Shown: positions 1 through 10,156, counted from the first letter of the stretch. The stretch is DNA of 64,000 bases from Oceanospirillum multiglobuliferum (GCF_900167095.1 NZ_FUXG01000005.1:62001-126000), one strand, 5' to 3'. The notes: generated by a model from the letters alone, not told the origin. Made by a program: numbers and translations.

Positions 1-785
1 ACTTGATTGGCAAGGGCAAATAGGCCTTGCTCTGGCACGGTTAAACCTAAGGCACGCATCACCTTTTCCGTTTCTAAGCACAACTGCAATACTTGCTGAT
101 TTTTATCGGGCTCTGCCAGTGCGCCGTTTAAACATTGATGCACGGCGGTTAAGCCATTAATGGCAATATTAATCGCCAGTTTATTCCACAAGACCTGCTC
201 AATGGGTTGGCTGAGTTCGACTTGTAAGGCAGTTTTTTGCAGTTGTTCTGCAATTTGTTGTTCAACAGCTTGTCCCTTTTGGTTTAAACCACCGATGCGC
301 GTTAGCCCTTTTCCGGCGTGAATCACATGCTGAGAGTTTTCTAAATACGCACCATCAGTAATACAAGCCGCCAAGACCGCATATTGCTCAAACTGAGCCG
401 CTATTGTTTGTTGTGCCCCCATGCCATTTTGTAATAAAACAATCGTTGCCTGATCTGCTAGCTTTGGTCTAATCGCGTTCAAGGCGGGTAGCGCATCAGG
501 CGCTTTAGTCGCCACTATAAGTTGTTGAATGCTGCGATCTGCACAAGATTGAATGTCACTTACTTGAGCGGGGTAACTGAGCCGCTCGCCTTGATAAGGT
601 GTGATAGATCGAGTTTGATCTGATAGTGCCAAGCGACGCACCAACAGTTGCACAGCATAGCCTGAAAGACTTAAATACCCCGCCCATAAACTACCCAATG
701 ACCCCGCGCCCAAAATAGACCAACAGGGTATGCTGTCCTGAGTTGTAGAAGGGTTTAGCGGCAGAGTCTGATGCGGCGCTGTCAT
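1..785 (-). CDS. panE: 2-dehydropantoate 2-reductase (ketopantoate reductase), C-terminus cut by window edge
   Basis: Reading the minus strand from an ATG at 785 gives 261 codons without a stop, running off the left edge. The product would reduce ketopantoate to pantoate with NADPH in pantothenate/CoA synthesis in the cytosol. Near residue 25 there is a dinucleotide-binding motif (ILGAGSLGSLWAGYL). An ATKAPDA segment, an LLQNGMG segment and a WNKLAINIAINGL helix follow, in the order typical of PanE/ApbA. The C-terminal end is missing only because of the window boundary. The first 20 residues before the Rossmann motif are longer than usual, so a later start is possible. It lies divergent to yajQ, a pairing I recall from other gammaproteobacteria. 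Confidence 0.88.
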   Translation of the reverse strand, partial: MTAPHQTLPLNPSTTQDSIPCWSILGAGSLGSLWAGYLSLSGYAVQLLVRRLALSDQTRSITPYQGERLSYPAQVSDIQSCADRSIQQLIVATKAPDALPALNAIRPKLADQATIVLLQNGMGAQQTIAAQFEQYAVLAACITDGAYLENSQHVIHAGKGLTRIGGLNQKGQAVEQQIAEQLQKTALQVELSQPIEQVLWNKLAINIAINGLTAVHQCLNGALAEPDKNQQVLQLCLETEKVMRALGLTVPEQGLFALANQ

Positions 786-861
786 AACAGATTTATCCTA
801 TTGGGCATACACAAGCTGATCAGTATAATGCCCCGCTATCGATTCATAAAAGGAGAGAACA

Positions 862-1344
862 ATGCCATCGTTTGACGTAGTTTCTGAGTTGGATAATCAT
901 CAGGTCAACAATGCCGTTGATCAATCTAACCGTGTGGTTGGCAATCGCTTTGACTTTAAAGGAGTCGACGCCCGTTTCTTGCGTAAAGAAAACATAATTG
1001 AGTTATCGGCACAATCTGAGTTTCAAATTAATCAAATGGTCGACATTTTGCGTGCTGAACTGATTCGCCGAGAAGTCGATGTTAAATGTATGGAAGTTGA
1101 CGATATTGTAGAAACGGCCAAAACAGCCCGTTGCACCGTTAAGCTACAAGAGGGTATTGATACCGATAACGCCCGCAAAATCGTTAAAATGATTAAAGAT
1201 GAAAAGCTAAAAGTACAAGCGGCTATTCAAGGTGATCAGGTACGCGTGACAGGCAAAAAACGTGATGATTTGCAGCAGGTGATCGCATTTCTACGCCAAA
1301 AAGAGTTAGAAATACCGCTGCAATACCAAAACTTTCGCGATTAA
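862..1344 (+). CDS. yajQ: YajQ family nucleotide-binding protein (UPF0234/DUF520)
   Basis: This 160-residue protein begins MPSFDVVSELDNHQVNNAVDQ and contains the GNRFDFKG segment characteristic of YajQ. Length is normal for the family. An AAAAGGAGAG ribosome-binding site lies just before the ATG. Family members bind nucleotides, and some bind cyclic di-GMP and act as effectors; that is known for homologues and not shown here. It is a cytoplasmic two-lobed protein. It appears to be a single-gene unit between divergent panE and the convergent zur gene. Confidence 0.95.
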   Translation: MPSFDVVSELDNHQVNNAVDQSNRVVGNRFDFKGVDARFLRKENIIELSAQSEFQINQMVDILRAELIRREVDVKCMEVDDIVETAKTARCTVKLQEGIDTDNARKIVKMIKDEKLKVQAAIQGDQVRVTGKKRDDLQQVIAFLRQKELEIPLQYQNFRD

Positions 1345-1366
1345 TCCGCTTCCTCAAGATTTAAGC

Positions 1367-1861
1367 TTATAGGGCTGCATCTTGGCACTGTTGACAGAGG
1401 CCGTGCAGCTCTAGCTGTTTACGCACCAAAATAAAGCCTGACTTCTCAATGCTATTATTCAGTTCAGTTAAAGTTTGTTGACCAATACTTAGCTCTTTTA
1501 CCTGATGGCAGCTATCGCAGATCAAAAACTGGGGTGGCTCATGTTGATGTTCACAGCAGATATGCCGACAAGGTAAAAACTGGTTGGTGGTTTCCAGCTT
1601 GTGTACAAAGCCGTTATCCAATAGCAAGGTTAACATGCGATATGCGCTCATGGCGGGTAAAGGCGTGCCAAAAGTTGCTTGAAAACGATCGACCAATTCA
1701 TAAGCCGAAAGTGGGCGATTGGCTTCTAAGAGCACCTGTAGCACTTTCTGACGCTTAGCCGTCAGCTTAACCCCTAAGGTTTGGCAGCGTGTTTTGGCAT
1801 AAGCTAATGTCTCTGCTATTTGTGCCGAGTGAGCGGTGGGGCTATCAACCAGATTAGACAT
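1367..1861 (-). CDS. zur: Fur-family transcriptional repressor, probably Zur (zinc uptake regulator)
   Basis: The 164-residue protein has a winged-helix N-terminal half (LTAKRQKVLQVLLEANRPLSAYEL) and a cysteine-rich C-terminal half. The CDSC and CQQC pairs are the usual structural zinc site. A CRHICCEHQHEPP stretch stands where Zur proteins carry the regulatory metal ligands. The overall pattern fits Zur better than Fur, which usually has an HHDH motif. It starts only 9 nt after the end of ampG on the same strand, so the two are probably cotranscribed. A Zur-box-like palindrome lies upstream of that unit and suggests autoregulation. Confidence 0.85.
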   Translation of the reverse strand: MSNLVDSPTAHSAQIAETLAYAKTRCQTLGVKLTAKRQKVLQVLLEANRPLSAYELVDRFQATFGTPLPAMSAYRMLTLLLDNGFVHKLETTNQFLPCRHICCEHQHEPPQFLICDSCHQVKELSIGQQTLTELNNSIEKSGFILVRKQLELHGLCQQCQDAAL

Positions 1862-1870
1862 ATTCAGTTC

Positions 1871-3166
1871 CTATGCTTTTGGCTCAGTCGATTGAGTAAG
1901 CGTAGTGTTGCTATCCTCAAGTGCGGTGTGCTTTTTGGTGCCCCATTGGGCAAAATTGCGTAACAACCATAATCCGGGTAACGCAATTAAGGTGCAGAGA
2001 ATAAAAAACTCAGTCCAGCCTAAATACTCAGCTAAATAACCACTAGGGGCTGATATAAGCGTGCGAGGAATACCCATTAAACTGGTTAACAAGGCATATT
2101 GAGTGGCCGTAAAACGCTTGTCTGTCAGTGCCGCCATAAATGCCATATAGGCGGCGGTTCCCATGCCTGAGGTGAGGTTTTCAAAGCCAATCACCAAAGC
2201 AAGCATATTCAGGTGGTAGCCCACCTCTGCCAGTACGGCAAAACCTGCTGTACTGAGCATTTGCAATAAACCAAAGAACCACAACGCACGGTAGATACCC
2301 AGCTTTAAGATCAGCGCCCCTCCTAAAAAAGCACCGATCAAGGTAGCCCAAAAGCCAAAGAGTTTAACCGTCACACCGATTTCCGTACTGCTAAAGCCCA
2401 TATCAACATAGAAAGGGCTGGTCATCGCACTGGCAAGGGTATCACCGAGCTTATAGAGCAGAATAAACAGCAGGATTGTCCAAGCTGAATCACGGGTAAA
2501 GTATTCTTTAAAAGGTTCAATCACCGCTGCTTTAAGGGTAGTTGGTAAGTTCTCTGGGGTGTCAGGTTCAGGGGCCAGAAAGGTTGTTAACAAGCCTATG
2601 CCCATGCACAGCCCCATTAACATAAATACCGCGGGAAAACCCAAACTGTCGGCCAGAATCAAACCACCACCAGAGGCCAGTAACATCCCTGTGCGATAAC
2701 CATAAACATATAGGCTAGAACCCATACCCAACTCATTTTCAGCCAAATGCTCTCGACGATAAGCATCAATCACAATATCTTGACTGGCACTGAAAAATGT
2801 CACCAATACAGCTAGCAGTGCAATAGTGACGGGAGAACTAATAGGATCAGACAAACCAATACTGGCAATCGCACAGCCTAACAGCACTTGGATCAATGCT
2901 AGCCAGCCACGACGACGCCCTAAAAAAGGCAGTACATAGCGGTCTAAAACCGGTGCCCAAACAAATTTCAAGGTATAAGGCAAACCCACCAGCGCCATCA
3001 AGCCTATAGTGGACAGGTCTACGCCCTCTTGGCGCATCCAGATTTGTAAAACAGAAATCGTTAATAGCAGCGGTAAACCACTGGAGAACCCCATCACAAA
3101 CGTGATCAGCATACGCAGGTTAAAGCAGAGTTTAAGCCCGTTAAGAAGCGAGTTTTGGCGGGTCAA
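1871..3166 (-). CDS. ampG: AmpG-type MFS permease (muropeptide/anhydro-sugar importer)
   Basis: This 431-residue protein has about 12 hydrophobic segments. Its N-terminus matches AmpG: FSSGLPLLLT in the first membrane segment, then MALVGLPYTLKFVWAPVLDRY, followed by the RRRGW loop. AmpG carries GlcNAc-anhydroMurNAc peptides from the periplasm into the cytoplasm for cell-wall recycling and ampC signalling. Family assignment is firm. The exact substrate is inferred, because other AmpG-like MFS carriers exist. It is the first gene of a two-gene minus-strand unit with zur, which is an unusual partner. Confidence 0.85.
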   Translation of the reverse strand: MTRQNSLLNGLKLCFNLRMLITFVMGFSSGLPLLLTISVLQIWMRQEGVDLSTIGLMALVGLPYTLKFVWAPVLDRYVLPFLGRRRGWLALIQVLLGCAIASIGLSDPISSPVTIALLAVLVTFFSASQDIVIDAYRREHLAENELGMGSSLYVYGYRTGMLLASGGGLILADSLGFPAVFMLMGLCMGIGLLTTFLAPEPDTPENLPTTLKAAVIEPFKEYFTRDSAWTILLFILLYKLGDTLASAMTSPFYVDMGFSSTEIGVTVKLFGFWATLIGAFLGGALILKLGIYRALWFFGLLQMLSTAGFAVLAEVGYHLNMLALVIGFENLTSGMGTAAYMAFMAALTDKRFTATQYALLTSLMGIPRTLISAPSGYLAEYLGWTEFFILCTLIALPGLWLLRNFAQWGTKKHTALEDSNTTLTQSTEPKA

Positions 3167-3178
3167 AATGATAATCCA

Positions 3179-3196
3179 GTGATGTTATAAAGTCTC
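3179..3196. promoter_or_regulatory. Candidate Zur box upstream of ampG-zur
   Basis: GTGATGTTATAAAGTCTC matches about 13 of 18 positions of the gammaproteobacterial Zur-box pattern as I remember it (GAAATGTTATAACATTTC). The left half is strong and the right half weak. It sits 12 bp before the ampG start and overlaps a TATAAC that could be the minus-strand -10 element. This rests on a single motif match, so it is tentative. Confidence 0.3.
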
Positions 3197-3294
3197 AATT
3201 GTACGCAAGTTACGAAGCTTTAAAAAGATGAGGATTCATTCATCAGGTGAAACCCCGTTATACTCCGCAGGGTATCCAATGATAGGACAAGACT

Positions 3295-4836
3295 ATGTTT
3301 AAGCTAAAAGCAGGGTTTAAGCCAAAAGCAGGGCTGAAAAATAACGCAGGCTTAGTATTCGCACTGCTCATGCCCTTTGGTAACGCTGCGCTTGCTGATA
3401 TATCAACCCCCGAGCAGCGCAGCCAACTGAATGTCACGCTGTATCAAAATGGTATGGCGCTGATTCAAGACAGTCGAACATTAGCCTTAGAGGCAGGTAT
3501 TCAAACCATTCGCTTTCAAGGGGTTACGCCAGAGATCATCGCAGATAGCGCACTATTGGTTGGCAATGATCTGAAAGTGTTAGAGCGTAACTACAGCTTT
3601 GATTTGATCTCCCTTGATGCCCTACTCAAAGCCTCCATCGGAAAAAACTTAACGCTACAGCTCAATGGCCGCTACTTTGGCAATCAGGCGGGGCCTTATT
3701 TTGTCAGTGCTCAGCTTCTGGCGGTACAAGGCCAACGGATGATTTTAAAAGCGCAGATACCGGGTGAGGCTCAGAGCAAAATTATCGCGCTGCCGCTGAA
3801 TGAGTATGCTGACCTGATCAGCTTTGATGAGATGCCAGAGAATCTCAGCGAGTCGCCAACCCTTTCAATGGATGTACAAACCAGCCATGCCGCCAATGTT
3901 CCCACGACGCTGACCTATTTGAGTACAGGGTTTGATTGGCAGGCCAGCTATGTTGCCGATATCACCTCTGACAACAGCATCAACCTAGCCGCGTGGGTGA
4001 GTTTAGATAACAACACCACAACCCCGCTGAACCAAGCCCGTATGCAACTGCTGGCAGGGCAAGTGAATAGGGTTACGCCGGTTTACAAGCATCAGCCACA
4101 AGCGATGCGTATGTCTGATGTGATGGCCGCAGGAGTTGCCGAGCAAGAAAACCTTGGGGATTACAAGCTGTTCACTCTGCCACAACCCGTTGATTTAGCA
4201 GCCAAACAAAAGAAACAAGTGTCGCTGTTTAACGCCGAACGAGTGCGGGTTGAAAAGCACTACAGCTTGCCAGTGGATCTCACCTATAGCTTTAAACGCC
4301 GTAAAGCAGAGATCAGTTTAAAGCTGAATAACACCCAAGAAGCGGGGCTCGGTATGGCGATGCCTGCGGGGATTATGCGCTTCTATCAAACAGATCATGC
4401 AGGATTACGCCAGTTTATCGGTGAGGTGCGCGTGCCAGATTTGGATAATCGAGAAGAGTACTCGGCCAATATCGGCAGTGCCTTTGGTATCAGCAGTAAC
4501 AACAAAACCCTGCGTTGGGATAGCGCGGGCTGGCTACAAGGTGAACTTGAGCTGATTAACAGTCAGAAGAAAGCGGTGACGGCAGAGCTGTTACTACAGC
4601 CGATTAGCTATGGTGATAAGGATCAGTTCCGTACCACTTCACTCTGTGAAACCCCTGCCAATAAAAATGACAGCAAGTTGAAGTTAAGCCTACGTCCGGT
4701 AACGGGTGCGCCTAAGGTGCTGGATGTGACCGAAGAGGGGAATGGCTTATGTCGCGTGTCGGTACGCCTAGAGGCCGATACCCGAGCGCTGTTCCGCTAC
4801 GAGTATCGTGCGCCTGCGATCAACAGTAAAAAGTGA
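3295..4836 (+). CDS. DUF4139 domain-containing periplasmic protein
   Basis: The 513-residue protein starts with a basic N-region and a hydrophobic segment (LVFALLMPFGNAALA) followed by an AD cleavage-like site, so it is probably exported. The mature part looks β-rich. Its ATLTYLSTGFDWQASYVADI-type segment (about residues 200-230) is typical of DUF4139/mucoidy-inhibitor-A-like proteins. The function of this family is unknown. AGGA lies 7 nt before the ATG. An oddity is the N-region, where a KAGF/KAGL unit is repeated (about residues 5-14). The gene is monocistronic and convergent with tcdA, 4 nt away. Confidence 0.75.
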   Translation: MFKLKAGFKPKAGLKNNAGLVFALLMPFGNAALADISTPEQRSQLNVTLYQNGMALIQDSRTLALEAGIQTIRFQGVTPEIIADSALLVGNDLKVLERNYSFDLISLDALLKASIGKNLTLQLNGRYFGNQAGPYFVSAQLLAVQGQRMILKAQIPGEAQSKIIALPLNEYADLISFDEMPENLSESPTLSMDVQTSHAANVPTTLTYLSTGFDWQASYVADITSDNSINLAAWVSLDNNTTTPLNQARMQLLAGQVNRVTPVYKHQPQAMRMSDVMAAGVAEQENLGDYKLFTLPQPVDLAAKQKKQVSLFNAERVRVEKHYSLPVDLTYSFKRRKAEISLKLNNTQEAGLGMAMPAGIMRFYQTDHAGLRQFIGEVRVPDLDNREEYSANIGSAFGISSNNKTLRWDSAGWLQGELELINSQKKAVTAELLLQPISYGDKDQFRTTSLCETPANKNDSKLKLSLRPVTGAPKVLDVTEEGNGLCRVSVRLEADTRALFRYEYRAPAINSKK

Positions 4837-4840
4837 TCGG

Positions 4841-5662
4841 TTAGGCTTTTGAGTCTGTGGCCGCTAAAGCATTGCGCTCTGCTTTGGCGGCAATTTTTTT
4901 CAGAATACGCGACACCGCCATAAAGGCAAAAGTGCCCGTCACAACCGTTACCGCACCAAAACCGCTACGGCAATCTAAGCGTACCGACTCGCCATTATTC
5001 GGCTTTTGATGGCAAACAGAACCATCCTCTGCGGGATAACGGAGCTGCTCCGTTGAATAAACCGCTTCTACATCAAAACGGCGCTTCAAATTCACCGGAA
5101 AATTATAGTTTCGACGCAGTTGATTGCGGGTTTTGGCCAACAAAGGGTCTTGTTCCGTTTTGCTTAAATCGGCAATGGTGATCTGTAACGGGTCGGTTTG
5201 CCCACCGGCCCCCCCAATGGTAATCAATGGGATTTTATTGCGGCGGCAATAGGCGATCATGGCGCATTTGTGCTTTACAGAATCAATGGCATCCAGCACG
5301 TAATCAAACTCTTTGCTCATCAGCTCGGCCACATTTTTTTCGGTGACAAACGCTGAAACCGCCTGCACTTGGCACTCTGGATTGATCGCCAGAATACGCT
5401 CGGCCATCGCCTCGACTTTTGAGCGGCCAATTTGACCGTCCAAGGCATGAATTTGGCGATTGATATTAGAGGTGCAGATGTCATCCAAGTCGATCAGGGT
5501 AATTTTGCCGATGCCGCTACGGGCTAAGGCTTCTGCGCCCCAAGATCCCACGCCACCAATACCCACCACGGCCACATGAGCCTGCTCAAAGGCTTGTGCT
5601 GCAATCACGCCATATAAGCGGCTGATCCCACCAAAACGAAAATTATAGTCTTCGCTACTCAT
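4841..5662 (-). CDS. tcdA: tRNA threonylcarbamoyladenosine dehydratase TcdA (CsdL)
   Basis: This 273-residue E1-like enzyme carries the ATP-binding motif VVGIGGVGSWGAEALARSGIG near residue 33. It then has LIDLDDICTSNINRQIHAL and VLDAIDSVKHK, all typical of TcdA. It cyclises t6A at position 37 of ANN-decoding tRNAs to ct6A, using ATP. Length is normal. It is the last gene of a minus-strand operon with truC (12 nt upstream) and sulP. Two consecutive tRNA-modification genes fit a shared translation-related role. Confidence 0.93.
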   Translation of the reverse strand: MSSEDYNFRFGGISRLYGVIAAQAFEQAHVAVVGIGGVGSWGAEALARSGIGKITLIDLDDICTSNINRQIHALDGQIGRSKVEAMAERILAINPECQVQAVSAFVTEKNVAELMSKEFDYVLDAIDSVKHKCAMIAYCRRNKIPLITIGGAGGQTDPLQITIADLSKTEQDPLLAKTRNQLRRNYNFPVNLKRRFDVEAVYSTEQLRYPAEDGSVCHQKPNNGESVRLDCRSGFGAVTVVTGTFAFMAVSRILKKIAAKAERNALAATDSKA

Positions 5663-5674
5663 CAGCAGAGGCTC

Positions 5675-6490
5675 CTAAAAAGGGGGAGAGGAAATTTGAT
5701 TAAAGTGGTCGGCCCAAGCCTGCCAACCTAAGCGTTGCAGCAGTTGTGTCATACAACAATCAAGCGGTGCCTGAATCGACAAGGCCTGCCCCGTAACGGG
5801 ATGCTGAAAGCACACCCTTGTGGCAGCCAACAATAACCGATCGGTGGCTAACTGCTCTTTAAAATAGCGGTTATATCGGCCTCGGCCATGTTTAGCGTCG
5901 CCAATAATCGGGTGGTTAATGTGTTTTAAGTGGCGTCGAATCTGGTGTCGGCGCCCCGTTTTCGGCTGCACCTCGACCAGTGAGAAGCGGCTGACGGGGT
6001 ATTTTTCGATACAAACAGCCAGTTCAGCTTGAGCCAAACAGCGGTAATGGCTGAGTGCCGATTGTGCCTCAGTTGGCGCTTTACGCCCCGGCATCATCTT
6101 ATCAGGCTCTTCTACCAATGGGTGGTCAATGATACCTGATTCAGGGGCAAAACCGCGCACCACCGCAAGGTAGGTTTTTTCGATCTGATGGGCGGTGAAC
6201 TGTTCCGTCAGCGCCCGTGCAATCGCAGGGCTTAGGGCAAAAATCAGTACGCCAGAGGTGGGTTTGTCTAAACGGTGTACCGGATAAACCCGCTGTCCGA
6301 TCTGGTCTCGCACCAACTGTAGGGCAAATCGGGTTTCGTGCCGATCAATAGGGCTACGGTGTACCAGTAGCCCAGACGGTTTATTCACAACCACTAAGTC
6401 GGCGTCTTGATACAGAATCGGCAACTGCTCCGCTGGCGATTCTGTTTCACTGCGCACGACTGAGTGGCTTTCAGCTATAGGCGTTGTCAT
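5675..6490 (-). CDS. truC: tRNA pseudouridine(65) synthase TruC
   Basis: The 271-residue protein belongs to the RluA-type pseudouridine synthases. It has the catalytic-Asp motif YPVHRLDKPTSGVLIFAL, the KTYLAVVRG segment and the GRRHQIRRHLKHINHPIIGD block. The last reads as TruC rather than RluA or RluD. TruC isomerises U65 in tRNA. No S4 domain is present, as expected. The gene lies between sulP (11 nt upstream) and tcdA (12 nt downstream), which indicates one transcript. Confidence 0.85.
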   Translation of the reverse strand: MTTPIAESHSVVRSETESPAEQLPILYQDADLVVVNKPSGLLVHRSPIDRHETRFALQLVRDQIGQRVYPVHRLDKPTSGVLIFALSPAIARALTEQFTAHQIEKTYLAVVRGFAPESGIIDHPLVEEPDKMMPGRKAPTEAQSALSHYRCLAQAELAVCIEKYPVSRFSLVEVQPKTGRRHQIRRHLKHINHPIIGDAKHGRGRYNRYFKEQLATDRLLLAATRVCFQHPVTGQALSIQAPLDCCMTQLLQRLGWQAWADHFNQISSPPF

Positions 6491-6501
6491 GCAGGCTCAA
6501 A

Positions 6502-8058
6502 TTAACCCAGTTGATCAGACGCGACATGGTATTTAGGGTCTTCGATCACATTCACCTCAACCAGATCTCCTGCTTTTTTCAGCAAACCACGGCACTCTGC
6601 GCTTAAATGGCGCAGATGCAGGGTTTTACCTGCGGCGATATAACGTTCCGCCAAACTGTCGATGGCTTCAAGTGCCGAATGATCACTGACACGGGAGTTA
6701 CGGAAATCTAACACCACATCATCAGGGTCGTTTTTAGGGTCAAATTGCTCTGAAAAATTCTTAATTGATGCAAAAAACAGTGGGCCAGTTAAACCATAAA
6801 CGCGGTGTTGGTCATCCTCTTCTAGAATGCTCACCTGAATATGTTTGGCGTGTTGCCATGCAAACACTAAGGCTGACACGATAACCCCCACAATCACCGC
6901 AATCGCAAGGTCGGTGACAACCGTTACCCCTGAAACCAGCACAATGATAAAAGCATCGGTTTTTGGAATTTTACCCATCATGCGGATACTGGCCCATTCA
7001 AAGGTGCCAATCACCACCATAAACATCACGCCCACCAAGGCCGCAACGGGAATCTGCTCAATCAAAGAGGAGGCAAACAAAATAAACAGCAGCAAAAAGA
7101 CCGCTGCGGTAATACCAGACAGCCGCCCACGACCACCTGAGTTGATGTTGATCATACTCTGACCAATCATGGCGCAACCGCCCATGCCGCCGAACAAGCC
7201 TGTGAGAATATTGGCAGTACCTTGGCCGACGCACTCTTTATTGCCACGTCCGCGAGTTTCGGTCATTTCGTCGATTAAACTCAGGGTCAGCAAGGATTCA
7301 ATCAAACCCACTGCGGCCAAAATAATAGAATAAGGCAGGATGATCCAAAGGGTTTCCAAGGTAAACGGCACCGTTGGAATATGGAACTCAGGGAAGCCGC
7401 CCGCAATAGAGGCCAACGGATCCCCCGTCATATCCTGCAATACATTTTGTACGGTGCGGGCATCTAAATCTAAACCGATCACCAGCAGTGATACCGTCAA
7501 AATCGCCGCCAGAGAGGAGGGAATTGCCTTGGTTAATTTAGGCAGGAAATAGATAATCGACATCGTTAAAGCGATCAGTCCGGCCATCACCATCAACGGC
7601 TCACCCGACATCCACTCCATAACACCGGCCTCGTTTTTCTCTTTGAACTGCCCCAACTGCGCCAAAAAGATCACAATGGCCAAGCCGTTCACAAAGCCCA
7701 GCATCACAGGATGCGGCACCATGCGAATAAACTTACCCAGCTTAAAGACTCCGGCACTGATCTGAATAACCCCCATCAGCACCACTGCGGCAAATAAATA
7801 CTCAACGCCGTGCTGTGCCACCAACGACACCATCACCACGGCTAAAGCACCTGTCGCACCCGAAATCATGCCTGGGCGGCCACCAATACAGGCCGTAACC
7901 AAGCCCACCATAAAGGCTGCGTACAAACCCACTAACGGCTCAACACCCGCAACAAAGGCAAAGGCCACCGCCTCTGGAACTAGTGCCAAAGCTACAGTTA
8001 AACCAGAGAGCATATCGTTTTTAATTTGTGCGGGCGTTAAATAGCGCTTGGAATCCAT
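6502..8058 (-). CDS. SulP family inorganic anion transporter with STAS domain
   Basis: This protein of about 518 residues has roughly 11 membrane segments, starting with [21 protein letters not shown], a SulP signature. A C-terminal cytoplasmic STAS domain (about the last 100 residues, with [20 protein letters not shown]) follows. Family members carry sulfate, bicarbonate or dicarboxylates, and the substrate cannot be read from the sequence. I chose the ATG at 8058 because GAGG lies 6 nt upstream. A TTG at 8070 and an ATG at 8064 are also in frame. It leads the sulP-truC-tcdA operon. Confidence 0.9.
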   Translation of the reverse strand: MDSKRYLTPAQIKNDMLSGLTVALALVPEAVAFAFVAGVEPLVGLYAAFMVGLVTACIGGRPGMISGATGALAVVMVSLVAQHGVEYLFAAVVLMGVIQISAGVFKLGKFIRMVPHPVMLGFVNGLAIVIFLAQLGQFKEKNEAGVMEWMSGEPLMVMAGLIALTMSIIYFLPKLTKAIPSSLAAILTVSLLVIGLDLDARTVQNVLQDMTGDPLASIAGGFPEFHIPTVPFTLETLWIILPYSIILAAVGLIESLLTLSLIDEMTETRGRGNKECVGQGTANILTGLFGGMGGCAMIGQSMININSGGRGRLSGITAAVFLLLFILFASSLIEQIPVAALVGVMFMVVIGTFEWASIRMMGKIPKTDAFIIVLVSGVTVVTDLAIAVIVGVIVSALVFAWQHAKHIQVSILEEDDQHRVYGLTGPLFFASIKNFSEQFDPKNDPDDVVLDFRNSRVSDHSALEAIDSLAERYIAAGKTLHLRHLSAECRGLLKKAGDLVEVNVIEDPKYHVASDQLG

Positions 8059-8448
8059 TAGCATCCTCAATAGCTGACAACAGGAGAGTTTGAGCCGTTA
8101 TAAGCCTGCCACACCTTTACCTTCTGAAAAGGTTCTAGCTTGTAACAACAGCTTTGGCGGGGTTAAACCGAAGGGGGGAAGATTCTACAGCAAGCATTAG
8201 AGCAGTGCAAAAAGACAGCTACGGCTATCTGGGCTAAAACGACACCAATTGATGACCGTATACGACCAATAACCAAGGTAACATACTTGTTTTTATTGTG
8301 ATTTAAATGGCTCTGACTTAAAGCAGACTGTAAAATTCATCTTAATAACATCATAGTTTAATCTTTCAATTAAAACTTTCCGCCTGAGTGGTTACAGATC
8401 AACTACTCTAAAGTTTGAATGACTGGCGTAATAAGGAACCTGCTTGCT
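8059..8448. other. Divergent intergenic region between sulP and the chemoreceptor gene
   Basis: These 390 bp hold the leader of sulP (minus) and of the chemoreceptor (plus). The right half is AT-rich. I found no convincing -35/-10 pair, sigma28 box, hairpin or small RNA. Possible weak promoter-like AT stretches around 8290-8370 are not distinctive. Confidence 0.4.
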
Positions 8449-10140
8449 ATGAATAATCTAGGTCTATTTGGAAAAATGGCAGTGCCTATAGTGGCTCTGA
8501 TTGCATTGATCAGTTTGGTTCTTGCACTATTTATTCCATCACAGTTGCATAAAACCGTTGTCGATGCGGTGATTGAGAACTCTCAGGGAACTGTCTCTGA
8601 ATTTAAAACTTTGCGTAAGTATTACACTGAAAATGTCATTAAAAAGGTGCTGGGCACGGAAAACTTACGCCCAGACAGCAACCACAAAGACAACCCTAAC
8701 AAAGTACCTCTGCCCGCTACCATGATTCATGACTTGAGTGCTTTAATGGAAAGCCAAGGCTTGTCCATTAAGTTGTATAGCGCCTATCCATTCCCTAATC
8801 GTGCTTCCCGCAAGTTAGATTCATTTGAGCAAAATGCTTGGGATCAGCTCGTGCGTAGTCCAGATCAAACCATATCGGAGCAGTTTGAAAGCAATGGTCG
8901 AACCATTGTGCGTGTGGCAATAGCCGACAAAATGGTGGCTGAAGCCTGCGTGAGTTGTCACAACAAACATCCGCAAACCCCTAAAAATGATTGGAAAATG
9001 GGCGATGTGCGCGGTGTGTTGGAAGTATCAACAGATATTACCGATCAACTGGCCGCAGGTCGTGCGACTAGCATGAAGATTACGGGCTTAGTCATCGTGA
9101 TGTTATTGTTCATGCTGATTGGTTTATGGGTGATTTACACCCGTGTTATTCAGCGTCGCATGGATAAACTCAACCGCGCCATGAATGAAATTGCTCACGG
9201 TGATGGCGACTTAACGGCTCGTCTTGACGAATCTGGCAATGATGAGATTACGCAGTTATCTCGCTCTTTCAATCGCTTCACTGGCCATATTCGTGAGATG
9301 GTGCAGCAGATGGCGCGTACCAGTCAGGCGTTAAATCAAACCTCTGAAGCGATGACCGCCATTGCAATCAGCAATAATGATCGTTTAGAGCGCCAAGCCG
9401 CAGAAACCAATCAAGCGGCCACCGCCATTAATGAGATGGCAGCGACCGTTTCTGATGTTGCAAGAAATGCTGTTGAGGCGGCTGCGGCGGCGCAAACGGC
9501 AAACGGTGTTGCCCGTGATGGTCACAAGGTGGTGGACACGACTCGTCAGGATATTGAAGTACTGTCTGATAATATCAACAGCGCGATGGGATCAATACGT
9601 CGCCTAGAGGAAGAGTCAGAAAACATCACGGGTATGGTCAACGTGATTGGTTCTATTGCCGAGCAGACCAACTTACTCGCACTGAATGCTGCCATTGAAG
9701 CGGCGCGGGCAGGTGAACAGGGTAGAGGCTTTGCAGTGGTCGCCGATGAGGTACGCAATCTTGCCAGCCGCACCCAAGAGGCGACACAAGAGATTCAGAA
9801 AGTTATTAGTGAGCTACAAGCTGGTACTTTGGATTCTGTTAAGTTGATGAGCCAAAGCTGTACCCATGCAGAAAAAACCGTTGTACAAGCAGAGTCGGCC
9901 AATGATGCGCTGAATGCGATTGCCAGTGCGATTGGTCAAATCACAGCGATGAATGATCAAATTGCTAGTGCTAGTGAGGAGCAAAGTGCAGTGGCGCATG
10001 AGATTGAACAGAACATTATGGCGATCAATGAGATGTCAGATGAATCGGCCCATGCCTCTGAGCAGATGGCGCACAACAGTGAGCAGCTTACTCAACTGGC
10101 TCACGAGTTACGCGCGTTAGTGGCTAAGTTTAAATATTAG
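8449..10140 (+). CDS. Methyl-accepting chemotaxis protein with Tll0287-like (DUF3365) heme-motif sensor domain
   Basis: The protein of about 563 residues has a membrane anchor (about 10-32) and a periplasmic domain (about 35-210). The periplasmic domain ends with a CVSCH motif (Cys167, Cys170, His171), the c-type heme signature of Tll0287-like domains. A second membrane segment (about 213-235), a HAMP linker and a long coiled-coil signalling domain follow. The hairpin core is [20 protein letters not shown]. It should feed the CheA/CheW pathway. Heme or redox/gas sensing is inference. I chose the ATG at 8449, preceded by AAGGA, over the one at 8419. No chemotaxis genes are adjacent. Confidence 0.88.
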   Translation: MNNLGLFGKMAVPIVALIALISLVLALFIPSQLHKTVVDAVIENSQGTVSEFKTLRKYYTENVIKKVLGTENLRPDSNHKDNPNKVPLPATMIHDLSALMESQGLSIKLYSAYPFPNRASRKLDSFEQNAWDQLVRSPDQTISEQFESNGRTIVRVAIADKMVAEACVSCHNKHPQTPKNDWKMGDVRGVLEVSTDITDQLAAGRATSMKITGLVIVMLLFMLIGLWVIYTRVIQRRMDKLNRAMNEIAHGDGDLTARLDESGNDEITQLSRSFNRFTGHIREMVQQMARTSQALNQTSEAMTAIAISNNDRLERQAAETNQAATAINEMAATVSDVARNAVEAAAAAQTANGVARDGHKVVDTTRQDIEVLSDNINSAMGSIRRLEEESENITGMVNVIGSIAEQTNLLALNAAIEAARAGEQGRGFAVVADEVRNLASRTQEATQEIQKVISELQAGTLDSVKLMSQSCTHAEKTVVQAESANDALNAIASAIGQITAMNDQIASASEEQSAVAHEIEQNIMAINEMSDESAHASEQMAHNSEQLTQLAHELRALVAKFKY

Positions 10141-10156
10141 AAAAAAACAAGGTGTT

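Noticed and set aside
3295-3350. N-terminal repeat of the DUF4139 gene as a wrong start
   Set aside because: AGGA is well placed before the ATG and the signal peptide follows directly. The repeated KAGF-like unit is just a basic N-region.
8280-8448. Sigma28 (FliA) promoter for the chemoreceptor
   Set aside because: TAAA and GCC-like elements occur but not with the required spacing of about 15 nt.
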